Shown here: positions 53,430-64,000 of the stretch, one piece after another
Layout: the number at the start of each line of letters is the position of its first letter
Position numbering within the stretch: position 1 is the stretch's first letter
Assembly (NCBI GenBank): GCA_021927905.1
Contig: BLLK01000045.1
Span: 3,410,001 to 3,474,000, forward strand
Source: Chaetoceros tenuissimus
Taxonomy: Eukaryota; Bacillariophyta; Thalassiosirophyceae; Chaetocerotales; Chaetocerotaceae
Direction: 5' to 3'
DNA: 64,000 nt
Made by a program: the position numbers and the translations under genes
Notes under the pieces: generated by a model
Databases searched by the model: none
Told to the model about the DNA's origin: nothing
The model's input: only the letters and a program-made list of their open reading frames with translations

Positions 53430-55896
53430 CTATGCCACATACAGGTAAACTCTATGATCATTCTCGTCTCGCTCCAAATACTCCCTCTCAATCAGTCCCT
53501 CAATCCTCTTCTTGATAAACTGTGGCGAAGGTACAAACCTCACTGACAATTGCTTCGTCACCTCTGCAATCAAATCATTATGCTTCAACTTCTTTCGAGA
53601 CTTCATGATTCGCACTGTAGCTGCTTCTACAAGATGGCGACGTTCTTCCTCCAATTGAGGAGGTAACTTCCCATCAGCAGCAGCTACAACATTCGCTTGA
53701 GCTGCAGTACCTCCAGCTCCACCAGCTGCACGATCTTTGCTCTTGGATGCCTCCTTCATACTTACAAGAGGTACCTTGACTCGACGATTCTTACTTTCAT
53801 ACTTTTCATTCAAGGTAAAGGTATCATTGTCAATGATTCCTTTTCCTTTACTTCCCTTTCGTATGATACGATGTTTTGGGGTGCATAGAGAAATCAAATG
53901 TCGACGCAACTCAAGATCTGGGATATTAGTTCGTTCCGCAATCTCCTTCAAAGTCAATTTACTTACACCATCATTGAACTGCATAAGAATACACATTTGA
54001 TAGGTGGAAAGAATGAATACATAGGACTTTCCTCCATGATAGGTAGCTTTGATCTCGGCGGTTCCGGTAGAGGTCTGCCAAGCAAGTTTTCTTCCGGTGT
54101 GCTTCTCCAAATAAAATGACTCAAAGTGTTGACATCCAGCTTGAACACTCTCTGGCAGGGTACAGATAGGCACTTTGGCATTTGGCCAATAACCAGTGGT
54201 AAGCACATCTACATCGATATCCACCGCACCCTTTTCCATTTTTCCATCATTCGCTTGATCTCTTTTGAAAGTCTTGTAGGATTCACGAGTATCTCTGGAT
54301 ATTCTCATATCATTAAACATTCCTTCGAGTTTACTAGTGAATTGATATCCACATTCCGCTTTCAAAAGACTAACAAGTTGTTTCTCCGCTTCATCACTGA
54401 CAGATCTACCAGCTAGTAAACGCTTGGCAAGATGCTGTTTGTAAAATGTCTCAAAAACATCCTTATCGGAAATGAACCGAAAGACAAGAATGATATCATT
54501 CAGCAGATCCGTAATTTCCGCCTCAGTGAGACCCTTGATACCCGATCGTAGCAATTCATCTGCATAAATGGCAAGACAGGAAGCAGCACGTGTATCTCCA
54601 TTCAAGAAATGCTCAAAAGACTCCTTCAAACGTTTCTTAGCACGTACTTCACCTTGAAAAGCCTTTTCGACAATATCATTGTATCTCTGATTCATTTTCA
54701 AAACTCCCTTGACAAAAGCCGTCGGATCAGAAGCTTGACGTTCCTGTTCCGCCACAAGCATCTTTCCATCCTCCTTGACCTGACGACAGAGTGCATTCCT
54801 CAGGGATTCAAGTGAAGCAGGCACTTTGGCCATGAGAGTATACATGTCACACATGGCATCCATCTTGGTTTCATCCTTTAACAAAACAGCAAAACCCGAT
54901 TGTTCCATAGTGACAAGAGTAGAAGCATGTCGTTGAATCAATTCCGTATACAAAACATTCATCAAATCATCCATGGTCGAAGGAGCAAGACCTAGCGCTA
55001 CACCACGACTCGACTCCTCTTCCAATCTCGAAGTAGCCTTTTTCACATAATCACTCGCGGAATTGGTCGCTAGATACTCGGAGGATTCAAGTTGATAAAA
55101 TTCCTGAGTCTGACCTAAGAACGTATCTCCAAAGTCTCGTTCATAAATATTGGAATGTTCGGCATTATCTATACTCAGTAGCATTTGTAAAATATTTTTC
55201 AAAATGTCTCGATTATCCGTCAAGAGTCCGAGTCGTTCCTTGGATATCGCTTGAAGTAATAAATCGGATGCACGAGATTGTACATTTGGGTGTTCCCATA
55301 CAATGACGCGAAATAGATGTATGCCCTGTGTAAACGTCGATCGTTCATGATTCGAAGTTACAAAAGTACGATCCATGTACATCAAAATATCTTGAACCAT
55401 TTGCATGGTAGTCACATGATCTTGAAAGGTGTCGACAGTGGTTTCCAGCAGGAGTGAATCGGAAGTGGCGGCAAGTTTCTGAGCCATTTGGTTCAAATGT
55501 TGAGATACCTTTTGTGTAACATTATCGTAAAGCATTCGACCATGTTTTTGAATCACAAGGTTATAAGAGTTGCGATAGAGTTCTTCAAAGGAAAGCTGAG
55601 ACGAGTTTCGAAGTACAATCTCGTCAATGGCTCGAGAAAGTGTCGACCACTTTTGTTCCACGGATCCCCTGTCCATTTGCATTCGAGATCGAAATGGCTG
55701 ACATGGAAATGAATGGGGTGAGATAGATCTTGATTAGAAAGGAAATTAAATCTTTAGACTAGAAAACAATTCACTACTACTAGTAGACACTATTAGAGTA
55801 ATACCTAGCTACAGGAGTAGATCTTTCACATGATGTCTCCTTGACACATGATGTGTTTCGTACCTTGATGACAATCTTCTTTCTCGAGTCCGTCAT
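53430..55896 (-). CDS. CUL3: Cullin-3, scaffold of BTB-type E3 ubiquitin ligases
   Basis: A 33-nt first exon (55896-55864, MTDSRKKIVIK) is spliced over a 166-nt intron to exon 2 (55697-53430), giving PFRSRMQMDRGSVEQKWSTL; total 766 aa, against about 768 for animal CUL3. The N-terminal helical repeats (LSFEELYRNSYNLVIQKHGR) bind BTB adaptors. The cullin homology region follows (FRFISDKDVFETFYKQHLAK, RLLAGRSVSDEAEKQLVSLL), which docks RBX1. The C-terminal winged helix has the neddylation motif (ATVRIMKSRKKLKHNDLIAE) and the usual end ERDENDHRVYLYVA. Housekeeping protein degradation in cytosol and nucleus. The small exon is inferred from GT-AG sites and its fit to the CUL3 N-terminus. Confidence 0.95.
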
Positions 55897-56283
55897 TTTG
55901 AATGAATAAAAACAGTCTAGAGCTATTTGAAAGTGAATAGGATTAGCAGGTCTTGTGGATTTCTGTCTCTTTCAATCAATTGAAATGAGAAGATGGATGA
56001 GATGTTTTTCGTGTCTGCTTTTGTTGCTTTTGCTTGGAATTTCAATTGCCCAAATACTGAAATATTAATATTGTAAAGAATAAGGAGGTTATGCACCTCA
56101 ATCATACCGGCCATTTACCGACTCATCACATTCTCACTATTAGTCGAAAATCTCTGTCGTCTTTAGCATACAATATATTTCTACATATTCAAATAAGTCA
56201 ACATATGCAAAAATGAAATGATTACTTATATATGCGCCTATTCTATCTTCAAAATTATATGCTGTTACTGCTTGCCTGGTATT
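55897..56283. other. Intergenic region, no gene seen
   Basis: About 390 bases, presumed promoter of CUL3 and 3' flank of the 7TM gene. Confidence 0.45.
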
Positions 56284-57699
56284 CTATGAATCTTGTGGCA
56301 GCTGTTGCGTGGTCGATGAAAATAAAATAAAACTAAACCTAGAAGTCTTTAATGATGCAAGCATATCAGAAGCAGCCGAAATATCCATATCATACAAAAG
56401 CATACTATCATTATCTTCTTGGAATTCTTCATCTTCTCGCTCTTGTTGCTCTCTGTTATTTTCAATTGGTTCTTGCCCATGATAACGATTGTGATTCAGA
56501 TCTCTTCTTGCTGGTTCTGTAGTTGCATTGTATATATCTGCTAAGGAAGGTATTTCTCCACCAGAAACTACAATCACAATGAGGAGCCCGAGATAAGATA
56601 CATCTGCATGGCTTTCTTTCATCTTCAGTACTTTGGGCCGTGTGTAAATTAGAATATTGAATACACCTCCAAGCGGAGTCAACAATGCAGCCAGCCAAAA
56701 GCTAAAGTCTGGCGCTTCCACTACTTTTCCAAATTTGAGTAGAATAATTGCAAGAATTGGTCCGAGATAGATAAAAGCAAATGCTACAATATAGAGTAAA
56801 GATTGTTGAAAGGCTTGCTTCGTCAGGACTAGCCTCTTTTTGTGTTCTTCTTCATCAGAATTACCGTCAACTACCACCACTTCTTCATTAGCTGCAAGTC
56901 TATCGACATGATGAATGTTAATTTGCTCTGTGTCCTGTACATTTTCTATTTTTTCCTCTTCTTTTTCTTCCTCATGGCTTGAATGATTCCGGAGAGCAGT
57001 TCTCCTTGCTGCTCCAATCTTTCGAGCAGAAATCGTCAAGTTACGTTCGATACTGTAGACATGATGGGTAGTCAATCCCAAAATAATAGTCAGAATGACA
57101 AAGCAAGATACAATGAGACCAACCACTACAGTGACCAAAATTTCTGCAAAGTTTCCCCCTCGTTCACAAACAGCATCTGGTGATTGATTACATCCTTGCG
57201 GAAATGAAGATATGCTACACAATGTTCCTCGAGCGAGTGGATTAAAGCTCCCAGTTGAAAGACAAGCTACACTGAAACTCAATGAAAACAATATAAAAGC
57301 TTTGTGAAAATATTTCTCTTCCTTTTCTGCAAAATCTTTTGCTGTGACTTTAAACTTGATTCTTCTCATGAAATAATATGTCAAGAACAATGTGTAAAAT
57401 AAAAGACATTGAAAACCTATTATGAAGATGAATCCAATAGCTTCACATGATCCAGTTGTTCCAATGGCAAAGAGAGCATCTGGATCATCTTTTGGACTCA
57501 TAAACGGAGACAAAAATATTCAAAGTGAAAAAAGAATATCGGAGATACTCATTGCAAATATAATCCTAGAGTATGGAGAAGCTACTAGACCCTTCTCTGG
57601 TTCCGTGAGTATCATGAACATGATGAATGTTGAAGCTAGACATGAGACACCTCCATTGATACATTTGATGATCTGCGCAGCTTGAAGACTTGAGCTCAT
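56284..57699 (-). CDS. Seven-transmembrane receptor, GPCR-like, with in-frame TGA at codon 60
   Basis: The ATG at 57699 opens MSSSLQAAQIIKCINGGVSC and TM1, then SPYSRIIFAMSISDILFSL, which aligns with the paralogue at 43829 (TPYRRLIFAISVADMMQSI). Codon 60 is TGA (57522-57520), after which the same frame continues IFLSPFMSPKDDPDALFAIG without a break to 56284; total 471 codons. TMs 3-7 are present (GFIFIIGFQCLLFYTLFLTY, VTVVVGLIVSCFVILTIILG, SLLYIVAFAFIYLGPILAII and others), as is the Cys-rich loop. The C-tail is acidic. A model starting at a Met after the TGA (57501) would lack TM1 and TM2 and is unlikely to work as a receptor. Whether this is a pseudogene, a sequence error or readthrough cannot be told here. 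Confidence 0.65.
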
Positions 57700-58065
57700 C
57701 TTTCTTGTTATTTGATACTATCGAATGTTTGAAAGTAAAGATGTTTACATTCCTATTACTGTGTTCTCGCTCTGATTAAAGGATGGCTGGTGTGTGAAGT
57801 GTGCCGTTGTTCCTCTACTTGACTACTCACTCTGTGCTGGACTTGATAGCACGTGTACTTACAGTATGGACACGTGCTGCTTCCCTTTTTAATAGCTAGT
57901 ATATAGGTTATTGAACCCTCATTATTGACACCAAAGATACACTTTTTTCTGTGTCTGCAAGTAAGTGCGTTTTGTATCTCACATCTTCAACCTTCTCTAT
58001 CATCATGATCAACTTGTTGCATAATTTCAAAAGTCATACTTTATGATAGGAGTAATGTATTCATC
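57700..58065. other. Divergent intergenic region, no gene seen
   Basis: About 365 bases between the 7TM gene and the plastid protein gene. Only promoter DNA is expected. Confidence 0.45.
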
Positions 58066-59094
58066 ATGAAGTTCAGATTATCATTCATCAATGCCTTTAT
58101 AATATGTATGACAATAGTGTCAGCATTCTCGCCAACGAGTGTGAATGTGATCATGCCTTCTTCTTCCAGTATTAGTTCGTCTAGTACTATGATTGCACGA
58201 CCATCGTCCTCAGCATCACATCTACAAATGAGCAGCAATACTGATCCTAATACTGCAAGAGAAGCAATCAATTATCTCAAGTCACAGAAATTAGAACAGA
58301 TCTTACCAAAGCAAGATGCTCTATCGATACTCGATGAACTCCTCAATGAAAAACAGCTCATTGACGACTCGGAGCAAGTACTCACACGAAATTGGCAAAA
58401 GCTACAATCTAAACTTGAAAAAGAACATAGATCCATTGCAGACATTCTAGGAACAGAAACAACCAATCAAATACTAGAATCAGTGCAAAACATTAATGGA
58501 TACGATAAAGACGCCGTTCAAGCTTTTCTCCAATCCGAAGCAGTCAATCAACTCTTAGCACAAATTCTATATGATGGAATATACAATTTCTTTCAAACCA
58601 TTGACGTGTTTGGAAACATTATAGGAAATTTACCAATCATTGGACCTATTAGAAATCAAATTCGTGATGAAACCAAACGGCAGTTGGATCGAACGGTCGG
58701 TCCTTTGATTCAAAGTTTTCTCAAGAGTTATACCAAGACAGCTGTGATGGAAGTCAGTGTGTTTGTATTGAGTCCCAAGAATCAACAAATGTTTGCAATG
58801 GCCAATGTGAAACTTGTCAAGAATGTACTTGGACGGCCTGTGAATACTGTAGTGCCTGGTGATGATTTAGGAATCAAGTTGATTCGTGATGCTGTGGAGT
58901 ATTTGAAGAATGTAGAACGGAGTGATTTAGAGGATTATGTTGATTTCATCTATGATTTGTTGGGAGATAAGGCTTTGGATGATGCGTTTAATGTGAATCG
59001 TATCATTGATGCAAGTCCAACGATGCAAAAGTCTATTGATCGAGTATGGAATGATTTACTTTATGCAAAGGCTGACGGTCAAGAAGATAATTGA
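58066..59094 (+). CDS. Predicted plastid-targeted protein of unknown function
   Basis: Single exon, 342 aa. The signal peptide ends in CMTIVSAFSPTS, matching the ASAF-type motif (Phe at +1 of cleavage) that directs diatom proteins through the ER into the complex plastid; a Ser-rich transit-like region follows (SSSSISSSSTMIARPSSSAS). The mature part is helical (REAINYLKSQKLEQILPKQD, ILGTETTNQILESVQNINGY) with a hydrophobic middle (FFQTIDVFGNIIGNLPIIGP) and ends with KSYTKTAVMEVSVFVLSPKN and DFIYDLLGDKALDDAFN. I do not recognise the family. It may associate with plastid membranes. Confidence 0.75.
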   Translation: MKFRLSFINAFIICMTIVSAFSPTSVNVIMPSSSSISSSSTMIARPSSSASHLQMSSNTDPNTAREAINYLKSQKLEQILPKQDALSILDELLNEKQLIDDSEQVLTRNWQKLQSKLEKEHRSIADILGTETTNQILESVQNINGYDKDAVQAFLQSEAVNQLLAQILYDGIYNFFQTIDVFGNIIGNLPIIGPIRNQIRDETKRQLDRTVGPLIQSFLKSYTKTAVMEVSVFVLSPKNQQMFAMANVKLVKNVLGRPVNTVVPGDDLGIKLIRDAVEYLKNVERSDLEDYVDFIYDLLGDKALDDAFNVNRIIDASPTMQKSIDRVWNDLLYAKADGQEDN

Positions 59095-59189
59095 GTGGAA
59101 ATTGGGGGACTCTAGTGCAAGGGAGAAGCGAGAAAAATTGCCGGTAACTGATCTTCATCAGCTAGTCTTTCATAACGTATAGTTCTATA

Positions 59190-59467
59190 GATTCATATGA
59201 ATCGTTGCGAATAAATCTCATAGCTGTAGAAATAGATTTGGTCTCCTTGCTTGTGCCTCAAACAATATAGAAGAAATGTGGATCCTTGCGAAGCAGCTCA
59301 AAGAATAAATGTCATAGCTGCAGGAATAGAATTGGTCTCCTTGATTTTACCTCGGCCAAGAAAGAAAGAGGGATGAAAAGGATTCATTCTTGCCAGGGGT
59401 AGGAATAGAAATGGGACTCGTAGGAATACATCTCATGGTTGTAGGAATAATAACTCCTTTGGCCTTA
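59190..59467. repeat. Three degenerate direct repeats of 85-110 bp
   Basis: Core AATAxATxTCATAGCTGxAG, GGAATAGA and GGTCTCCTTG occurs at about 59210, 59305 and, more diverged, 59427. The units lie in the 5' flank of the VWA/alpha-kinase gene. Could be promoter repeats or a decayed mobile element. Confidence 0.6.
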
Positions 59468-59516
59468 GACTCATTTATTTTTATGCAGGCACTGGTTTGT
59501 TGTGATCAAAAGTAAC

Positions 59517-61664
59517 ATGAATAAGGATGAAGATACTACCAGAAATATGGAGGAGCATCCTTCTATCCCTGAAGATGCGAGTGTCATTTTATCCACTTTG
59601 CATGGACGAATGAGAAGACAGGAACGAGGTATTTCCAAGGCTGCATTTGATGCTGCTGTAAAGTACGGTGTAAGAAAAGAAGGAGATAGAGATCCAAGAA
59701 CTGGCGCAAAAAGGTGGATTTTTGAATATTCTCAAGGAGGAATCACGGTTATTACTAACCATGACTGTTCAGAGGAAATCACATCTTGGGCTCATCCTTG
59801 CTGGGGTCTCAATGTGGAAAAAGTAGTTATTACGAAACAAATGCAAAATGATCATGAAAGTGCAATGATTATATCACATCGCCATGAACTATGGAACTCG
59901 CATGCTGTCGTTGTGGTGGATCAAAGCGGATCGATGAGAAAGACAGATGCTGAAAATGGAGTTACCCGATCGGACCTTGTCTGGCTTAGCCTTGCTGTTG
60001 ATTATATCGGGAAAAGACTTCGCAATGGCGAGGCTACAGAGAAGGACTTTTTTACTTTAATTGAATTAGGACCACAAGCAAAGGTGCTTATCAAGCATCA
60101 TCCTTTCAATTGGATTTTGTACAATGAAGTTATCGACCTTCTCAGAACTCGTCATCCACTTGGGGAAGGAAAATACATACCTGCAATGAAAAAAGCAAAA
60201 CAAATGCTACTATCAAATAGAAAAGGAAAGTGCCTCCCGCAACTCATATTCCTAACTGATGGAGCACCTAGTGATAAAGCAATACGCGGGTTTCAAGGTA
60301 CAATGAGCTACCATATACATGCTCTGTGTACTTGCATTGCATCAATTGCTCGTGAATTTGGATCTCGTTTAACTGTTGGAGTCATCGCTGTAGGTGAGGC
60401 AAAGCTCGAAATACTCGAACCCATGACAAAGATGGTCAAAGACTACAACTGTCACACTTTTCTCCAAAAGGCATCACTACAGGCAGTTGATATTTCATCT
60501 GCATTCAGTTCAATGTCTACTTTAATTTCATCATCAAAGTCTCGAGCCACTGACATCCTCACAAATCGTCAACGTACCTATAGAGATTTGATTCGTGAGC
60601 CTCAAAGCTCGATTGATGTTTACATTCCTGACGAAGAGGAGTGGATTAAACATTATCAAAAGAAGAGAACTGTTTTCAATAAACGTACCCGAAAGTGGGT
60701 TACACTTTATAAAGTGAAAAAAACTGTTTTCGATAAACGCATCCGGGAATGGGTTCATCATGAGGAAGTATTTCATGACAATCGAGCAGTAGCTCTTGCA
60801 GTCAGGGAACATATTTTCGGAGAAGGGAGGGAAAGAGCTGTACGACGAGTAAGAGAAGTCGATGATTTTGGTAATTTTGTTGGACCAATGCTTGTAGGAA
60901 AAGAGTCGCTATTTGTCGAAGATGCTTCAGATTCTTATTCCTTTCACAAAACATTTTTTATTATCCAAACTCTAGCTAGGCAAATGGCGGAAAGATTCAA
61001 CAACCATATGCATCGCATTCCAGGAATATGTAAGGAAACTACACCCATACTCGAATTTCTAGAATGTAGTGTTATGAGGGTTTATGATGCTATTGGAAAT
61101 AAGAAATTTTATCTTGTTGAAAGGATGCTAGATCATAAGAAGTACAAGAAGTGGAATAATAATGATGGTTTTGTGAACACTTCTGTTCCTGATGAGAATG
61201 GAAGGAAGAAATCCCAGAGTAGCAAAGACTCCTCAAGCATGATTTCCTTTTCACATGAAGATATTCCACAGGCTTTCTCACATTTTACATATCTTGCATC
61301 TAATAGAACATTTCTTGTTTGTGACTTGCAGGGAGTAAAGAACATGCAAAGGAAACCGCCCGTTTTCGAACTAACTGATCCCGCAATTCACTACAGTAAG
61401 ATTACTGGTCGTAAGGATTATGGACGAACTGATCGTGGGCAGCAAGGAATAGAAGCTTTCTTTCGTACCCACAAATGCTCCAGTCTATGCCATTTGCTGC
61501 TGAAGAAATGGATCGAGAATCCTCTAGAAAAAGAGGTAATTGATTACAAAGAAGTATCTATCAGTCTAAAGAATGATCAAATGCCGTCAACGATTTTAAA
61601 ACGTGGTGACATAAAGAATGATTCCAATGTACATTCGATGAAGAAGACAGTTCGCTTTGGATAA
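59517..61664 (+). CDS. VWA-domain alpha-kinase with N-terminal DUF4258-like domain
   Basis: ATG 59517 gives 715 aa. A TTTTATGCAG acceptor-like site lies just upstream (59488), so a non-coding or short first exon is possible. Residues ~28-90 resemble DUF4258 (HGRMRRQERGISKAAFDAAV, ITVITNHDCSEEITSW). Residues ~125-330 form a von Willebrand A domain with the MIDAS motif DQSGS (VVVVDQSGSMRKTD), Thr/Asp in LIFLTDGAPS. Residues ~430-690 are an atypical alpha-kinase: LVGKESLFVED (catalytic Lys), PILEFLECSVMRVYD, FYLVERMLDHKKYKKWNNND, SNRTFLVCDLQGV, and the zinc-binding end GQQGIEAFFRTHKCSSLCHL. The VWA/alpha-kinase pairing is known from Dictyostelium VwkA, a regulator of myosin II; the DUF4258-like addition is unusual. 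Confidence 0.85.
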   Translation: MNKDEDTTRNMEEHPSIPEDASVILSTLHGRMRRQERGISKAAFDAAVKYGVRKEGDRDPRTGAKRWIFEYSQGGITVITNHDCSEEITSWAHPCWGLNVEKVVITKQMQNDHESAMIISHRHELWNSHAVVVVDQSGSMRKTDAENGVTRSDLVWLSLAVDYIGKRLRNGEATEKDFFTLIELGPQAKVLIKHHPFNWILYNEVIDLLRTRHPLGEGKYIPAMKKAKQMLLSNRKGKCLPQLIFLTDGAPSDKAIRGFQGTMSYHIHALCTCIASIAREFGSRLTVGVIAVGEAKLEILEPMTKMVKDYNCHTFLQKASLQAVDISSAFSSMSTLISSSKSRATDILTNRQRTYRDLIREPQSSIDVYIPDEEEWIKHYQKKRTVFNKRTRKWVTLYKVKKTVFDKRIREWVHHEEVFHDNRAVALAVREHIFGEGRERAVRRVREVDDFGNFVGPMLVGKESLFVEDASDSYSFHKTFFIIQTLARQMAERFNNHMHRIPGICKETTPILEFLECSVMRVYDAIGNKKFYLVERMLDHKKYKKWNNNDGFVNTSVPDENGRKKSQSSKDSSSMISFSHEDIPQAFSHFTYLASNRTFLVCDLQGVKNMQRKPPVFELTDPAIHYSKITGRKDYGRTDRGQQGIEAFFRTHKCSSLCHLLLKKWIENPLEKEVIDYKEVSISLKNDQMPSTILKRGDIKNDSNVHSMKKTVRFG

Positions 61665-63241
61665 TTTGCAATGAATCATTTAGTTGATCTTCCAGATGTA
61701 AGAAACTGCAAATATGAAAAGAGTGAAACAAATGCTTCTATTATTCAAGATTAAATGTTTCATGTAGCTCTTTGTGATATTCTAAAACTTTTATTTATCT
61801 ATCGACATTGCTGACAAAATGTTTATCATCTTCTACTCTAATCAAAGGTGGAAGATGCAAACATACTATTTCAGCTCAACGAAACTATGAGTTAGATCCT
61901 CCCAAGAGAAAAGAGCAATCACTACAACACACAATACTTACACTTACAACAACAGCACAACATAGCACATATCTTGAAACCCCGAGAGAGTTTTTGAAGA
62001 AAAAAAATAGCGATAGATTTTGACTTTAGTTTCACCATCTGTGAAAGTGTCGGAAAATTAGTCTCTACGTTTACTTTATGTCTTGAAATAGAAGTATTCT
62101 CCATTGAAATTCAATTTGGCGAGGTTATCTCTCTGGACAATTTCCAATTCAATTTGTAGGTTGCAGAACAAGTCAGACGATCAAGATGACTACTTTGCTT
62201 TCATGCCTTTTCTATAGTACCACCTCTCAGAATTGTTAGGATCAACACTGCGAGCAAAAGTCAAACTCACAATTTGATTCATTTATAGCAGCTCTGTGCC
62301 ATTGTCAAGCCATATTTTCACACATCTGCATTTCGACATGTCTTCCGTAAAATGTAATTCTTCTTGTTGATGCTGCTGACATCGTCCTATCTACTCTCAA
62401 AATTATGATTCTGATGCCAAAGAATTAGTGAAATATTTTGAATTCGACGTTCGCTCGACACTTTTATTCATATCCTTATGCACATCCAATCAATTGGAAG
62501 AAAAATCTCTCATAGGCTTGTTCTTGGAGATTGAAGATATACTCTTTCCCTCCTCGTATCTCTTTCGTTCTTGTTGTGCCCTCCACTACTACAATTCATC
62601 ACATCTACTTTCAATGCAACCGGGGGTGCACAGATAATGTTCAATTCATCCAATCTTCTTCCATTTCTTCTTTAGCATTCCATTTGTAGCAGCTTGATAA
62701 TCAGTCGCTTCATGAGCATGATGTATCATCATGTACTAGATAAATGTATTCATCTTTTCTGTGTAACGAAGCAACATAACGTCGCAACGACAAAGAAGAA
62801 AGCAGTGCAGAACATTAGAGGAATCTAAACAGGCATACTCCATGATGATTCGCAGCTTGAAGAAGGAAAGATATTCATGGAAAGAACACATGTGCGTTAA
62901 TTAAAAACAACAGTTCCAACTTCTTTGGGATCCAATACCCGTGAGTTTGCTAAATTATCTGATAAATTTCACAAGCCGGATCGTGTGAGAGCACTTTAGA
63001 TTGACTACCTCATAACTTTGGCTACAAAAGTACCAATTGATATTTAAAATATCAATATCGACACTAATTTTCCGGAAATACCGTTGCTGGATTGCACCAG
63101 TTCTGTGCCAAGAAAATTTAGCGATAAAGATGTGTTTCCTGAACAAAAGAATCGGCTCATAAAACATACAAAGTGTTCTTTTCAACACATAAATTCATTT
63201 CCAAATCATAGCAATTCATATTACTACAGACGTGCTTCAAT
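61665..63241. other. Intergenic region of 1.6 kb, no gene seen
   Basis: Only short frames without recognisable features. The 3' end is presumably the promoter of the KGKGTK protein. Confidence 0.5.
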
Positions 63242-63947
63242 ATGAAATTTTCATTGTCAACCATTCTACTTCTAACAGCTGCTGCTCTTCCTTCTGTTGA
63301 GTCTGCTGACCTTCTTCGAGGACGTTCTCTACAGGATACCATGCCATCTAAAGGAAAGGGAAAGGGAAGTTCAGACGGAATTCCTACTGCTCCAACTAAA
63401 GGCAAGGGCTCAGATAACTCTATCGCTTCTGAACCATCTAAAGGAAAGGTATCCAAGGCTCCAGGTGGAAAGAAGTCCAAGGCTCCAAAGACTCCAAAAG
63501 CTTGCGAGGAGACAATTGATGACGACGAAAGAAGTAAAGGAAAGGGAACAAAGTCTGAAAGCAGTAAAGGAAAGGGAACAAAGTCTCCAACCGACTCTAA
63601 AGGCAAAGGAAAGGGAACAAAGTCTCCAAGCTACTCTAAAGGCAAAGGAAAAGGTACCAAGGCATCGAGTTATACTAAAGAAAAAGGTACAAAGGCTCCA
63701 AAAGAAGTCAAGAACTGTGATACAGAAGCTCCTACTGCACAACCGATTATTGCAATCTCTACTGATCCTCCAACCACTCCACCTGTAAAACCGACTCCAA
63801 AGCCAACAGCAGCAGTAAGTAATGCGAGTAGCTGAACAAAAAGACCGCTTTAAGATTCCTCCCGTCCTGCTTTTCTAAATCTATTTTCTTTTTCTACAGC
63901 CGACTAGCAGTCCAACCAGCAGTCCCACTTCTTCGCCAACTGCAGCT
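63242..63947 (+). CDS. Secreted Lys/Gly-rich silaffin-like protein, 5' part
   Basis: Exon 1 is 63242-63814 (191 codons), followed by an 85-nt intron and a 48-nt exon 63900-63947 that ends at a further GTGAGT donor, so the gene runs off the window. Signal peptide KFSLSTILLLTAAALPSVES, then ADLLRGRSLQDTMPSKGKGK. The mature part is built of repeats of the type SKGKGTKSPT/S with Lys at regular i+2 and i+3 spacing, similar in composition to silaffins and other frustule-associated proteins, whose Lys clusters direct them to silica. Then a Pro/Thr-rich stretch (PPTTPPVKPTPKPTAA) continues in the mini-exon (PTSSPTSSPTSSPTAA), suggesting a PTS-rich spacer encoded by several short phase-0 exons. Acidic and Cys residues interrupt it once (ACEETIDDDE). 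Confidence 0.8.
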
Positions 63948-64000
63948 GTGAGTATCAATTCTTGATAGATTGAAAAAGAGTCAAATGTATGAAGATATTA

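Noticed and set aside
1-64000. tRNA, rRNA or CRISPR features
   Set aside because: Reading for B-box/T-loop consensus and evenly spaced repeats gave no convincing case; a tRNAscan or covariance search was not possible here.

Overview
The window reads as nuclear DNA of a diatom, most probably a centric one close to Chaetoceros; the genus is inference. The reasons are AT-rich, gene-dense sequence, genes with none to two short GT-AG introns, eukaryotic housekeeping genes (SEC13, CUL3, eIF2-beta), a secreted protein ending its signal peptide in an ASAF-like plastid motif, lineage-expanded BspA-type LRR proteins, and Lys/Ser-rich secreted proteins that recall silaffins.

Layout. 0-1.5 kb: SEC13. 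1.6-3.4 kb: BspA-type LRR/ankyrin gene, copy 1. 3.8-12.7 kb: an unknown gene divergent from a giant three-exon MACPF protein (about 2476 aa). 13.0-17.7 kb: LRR copy 2, broken by deletion, a nonsense codon and a 3.56-kb terminal-inverted-repeat element that carries no recognisable transposase. 17.9-20.7 kb: a divergent pair of broken secreted Lys/Ser-rich LRR genes. 20.9-22.9 kb: intact LRR copy 3, trailed by a copied scrap of SEC13. 23.4-28 kb: an unknown acidic protein, direct repeats and a decayed transposon-type gene. 28.4-30.7 kb: a second copy of the divergent Lys/Ser-rich pair. 30.7-38.8 kb: a three-domain glycosyltransferase fusion, two FkbM-type methyltransferases and a nuclear PWWP-like protein. 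39.5-46.4 kb: PH/EDR2 lipid-binding protein, a zinc-finger transposon remnant, a 7TM receptor and eIF2-beta. 46.7-53.2 kb: two tandem, damaged Lys/Ser-rich LRR genes. 53.4-64 kb: CUL3, a second 7TM receptor with an in-frame TGA, a plastid protein, a VWA/alpha-kinase and the start of a KGKGTK-repeat secreted protein.

How it fits together. Ordinary single-copy genes alternate with fast-evolving duplicated blocks: three BspA-LRR copies, two copies of the divergent Lys/Ser pair, and a tandem Lys/Ser-LRR pair. The blocks show hitchhiking of neighbouring DNA, chimeric 3' ends, frameshifts and in-frame stops. The secreted family combines a signal peptide, a KxxK/SK-rich tract, a conserved roughly 70-residue module, an LRR N-cap and plant-type LRRs, or in one member a beta-propeller-like body. 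It is the best candidate here for something little described: possible silica- or wall-anchored recognition proteins. All homology calls come from reading the sequence, not from searches; exon limits were set by hand from GT-AG sites and frame. I recognised no tRNA, rRNA or CRISPR array.
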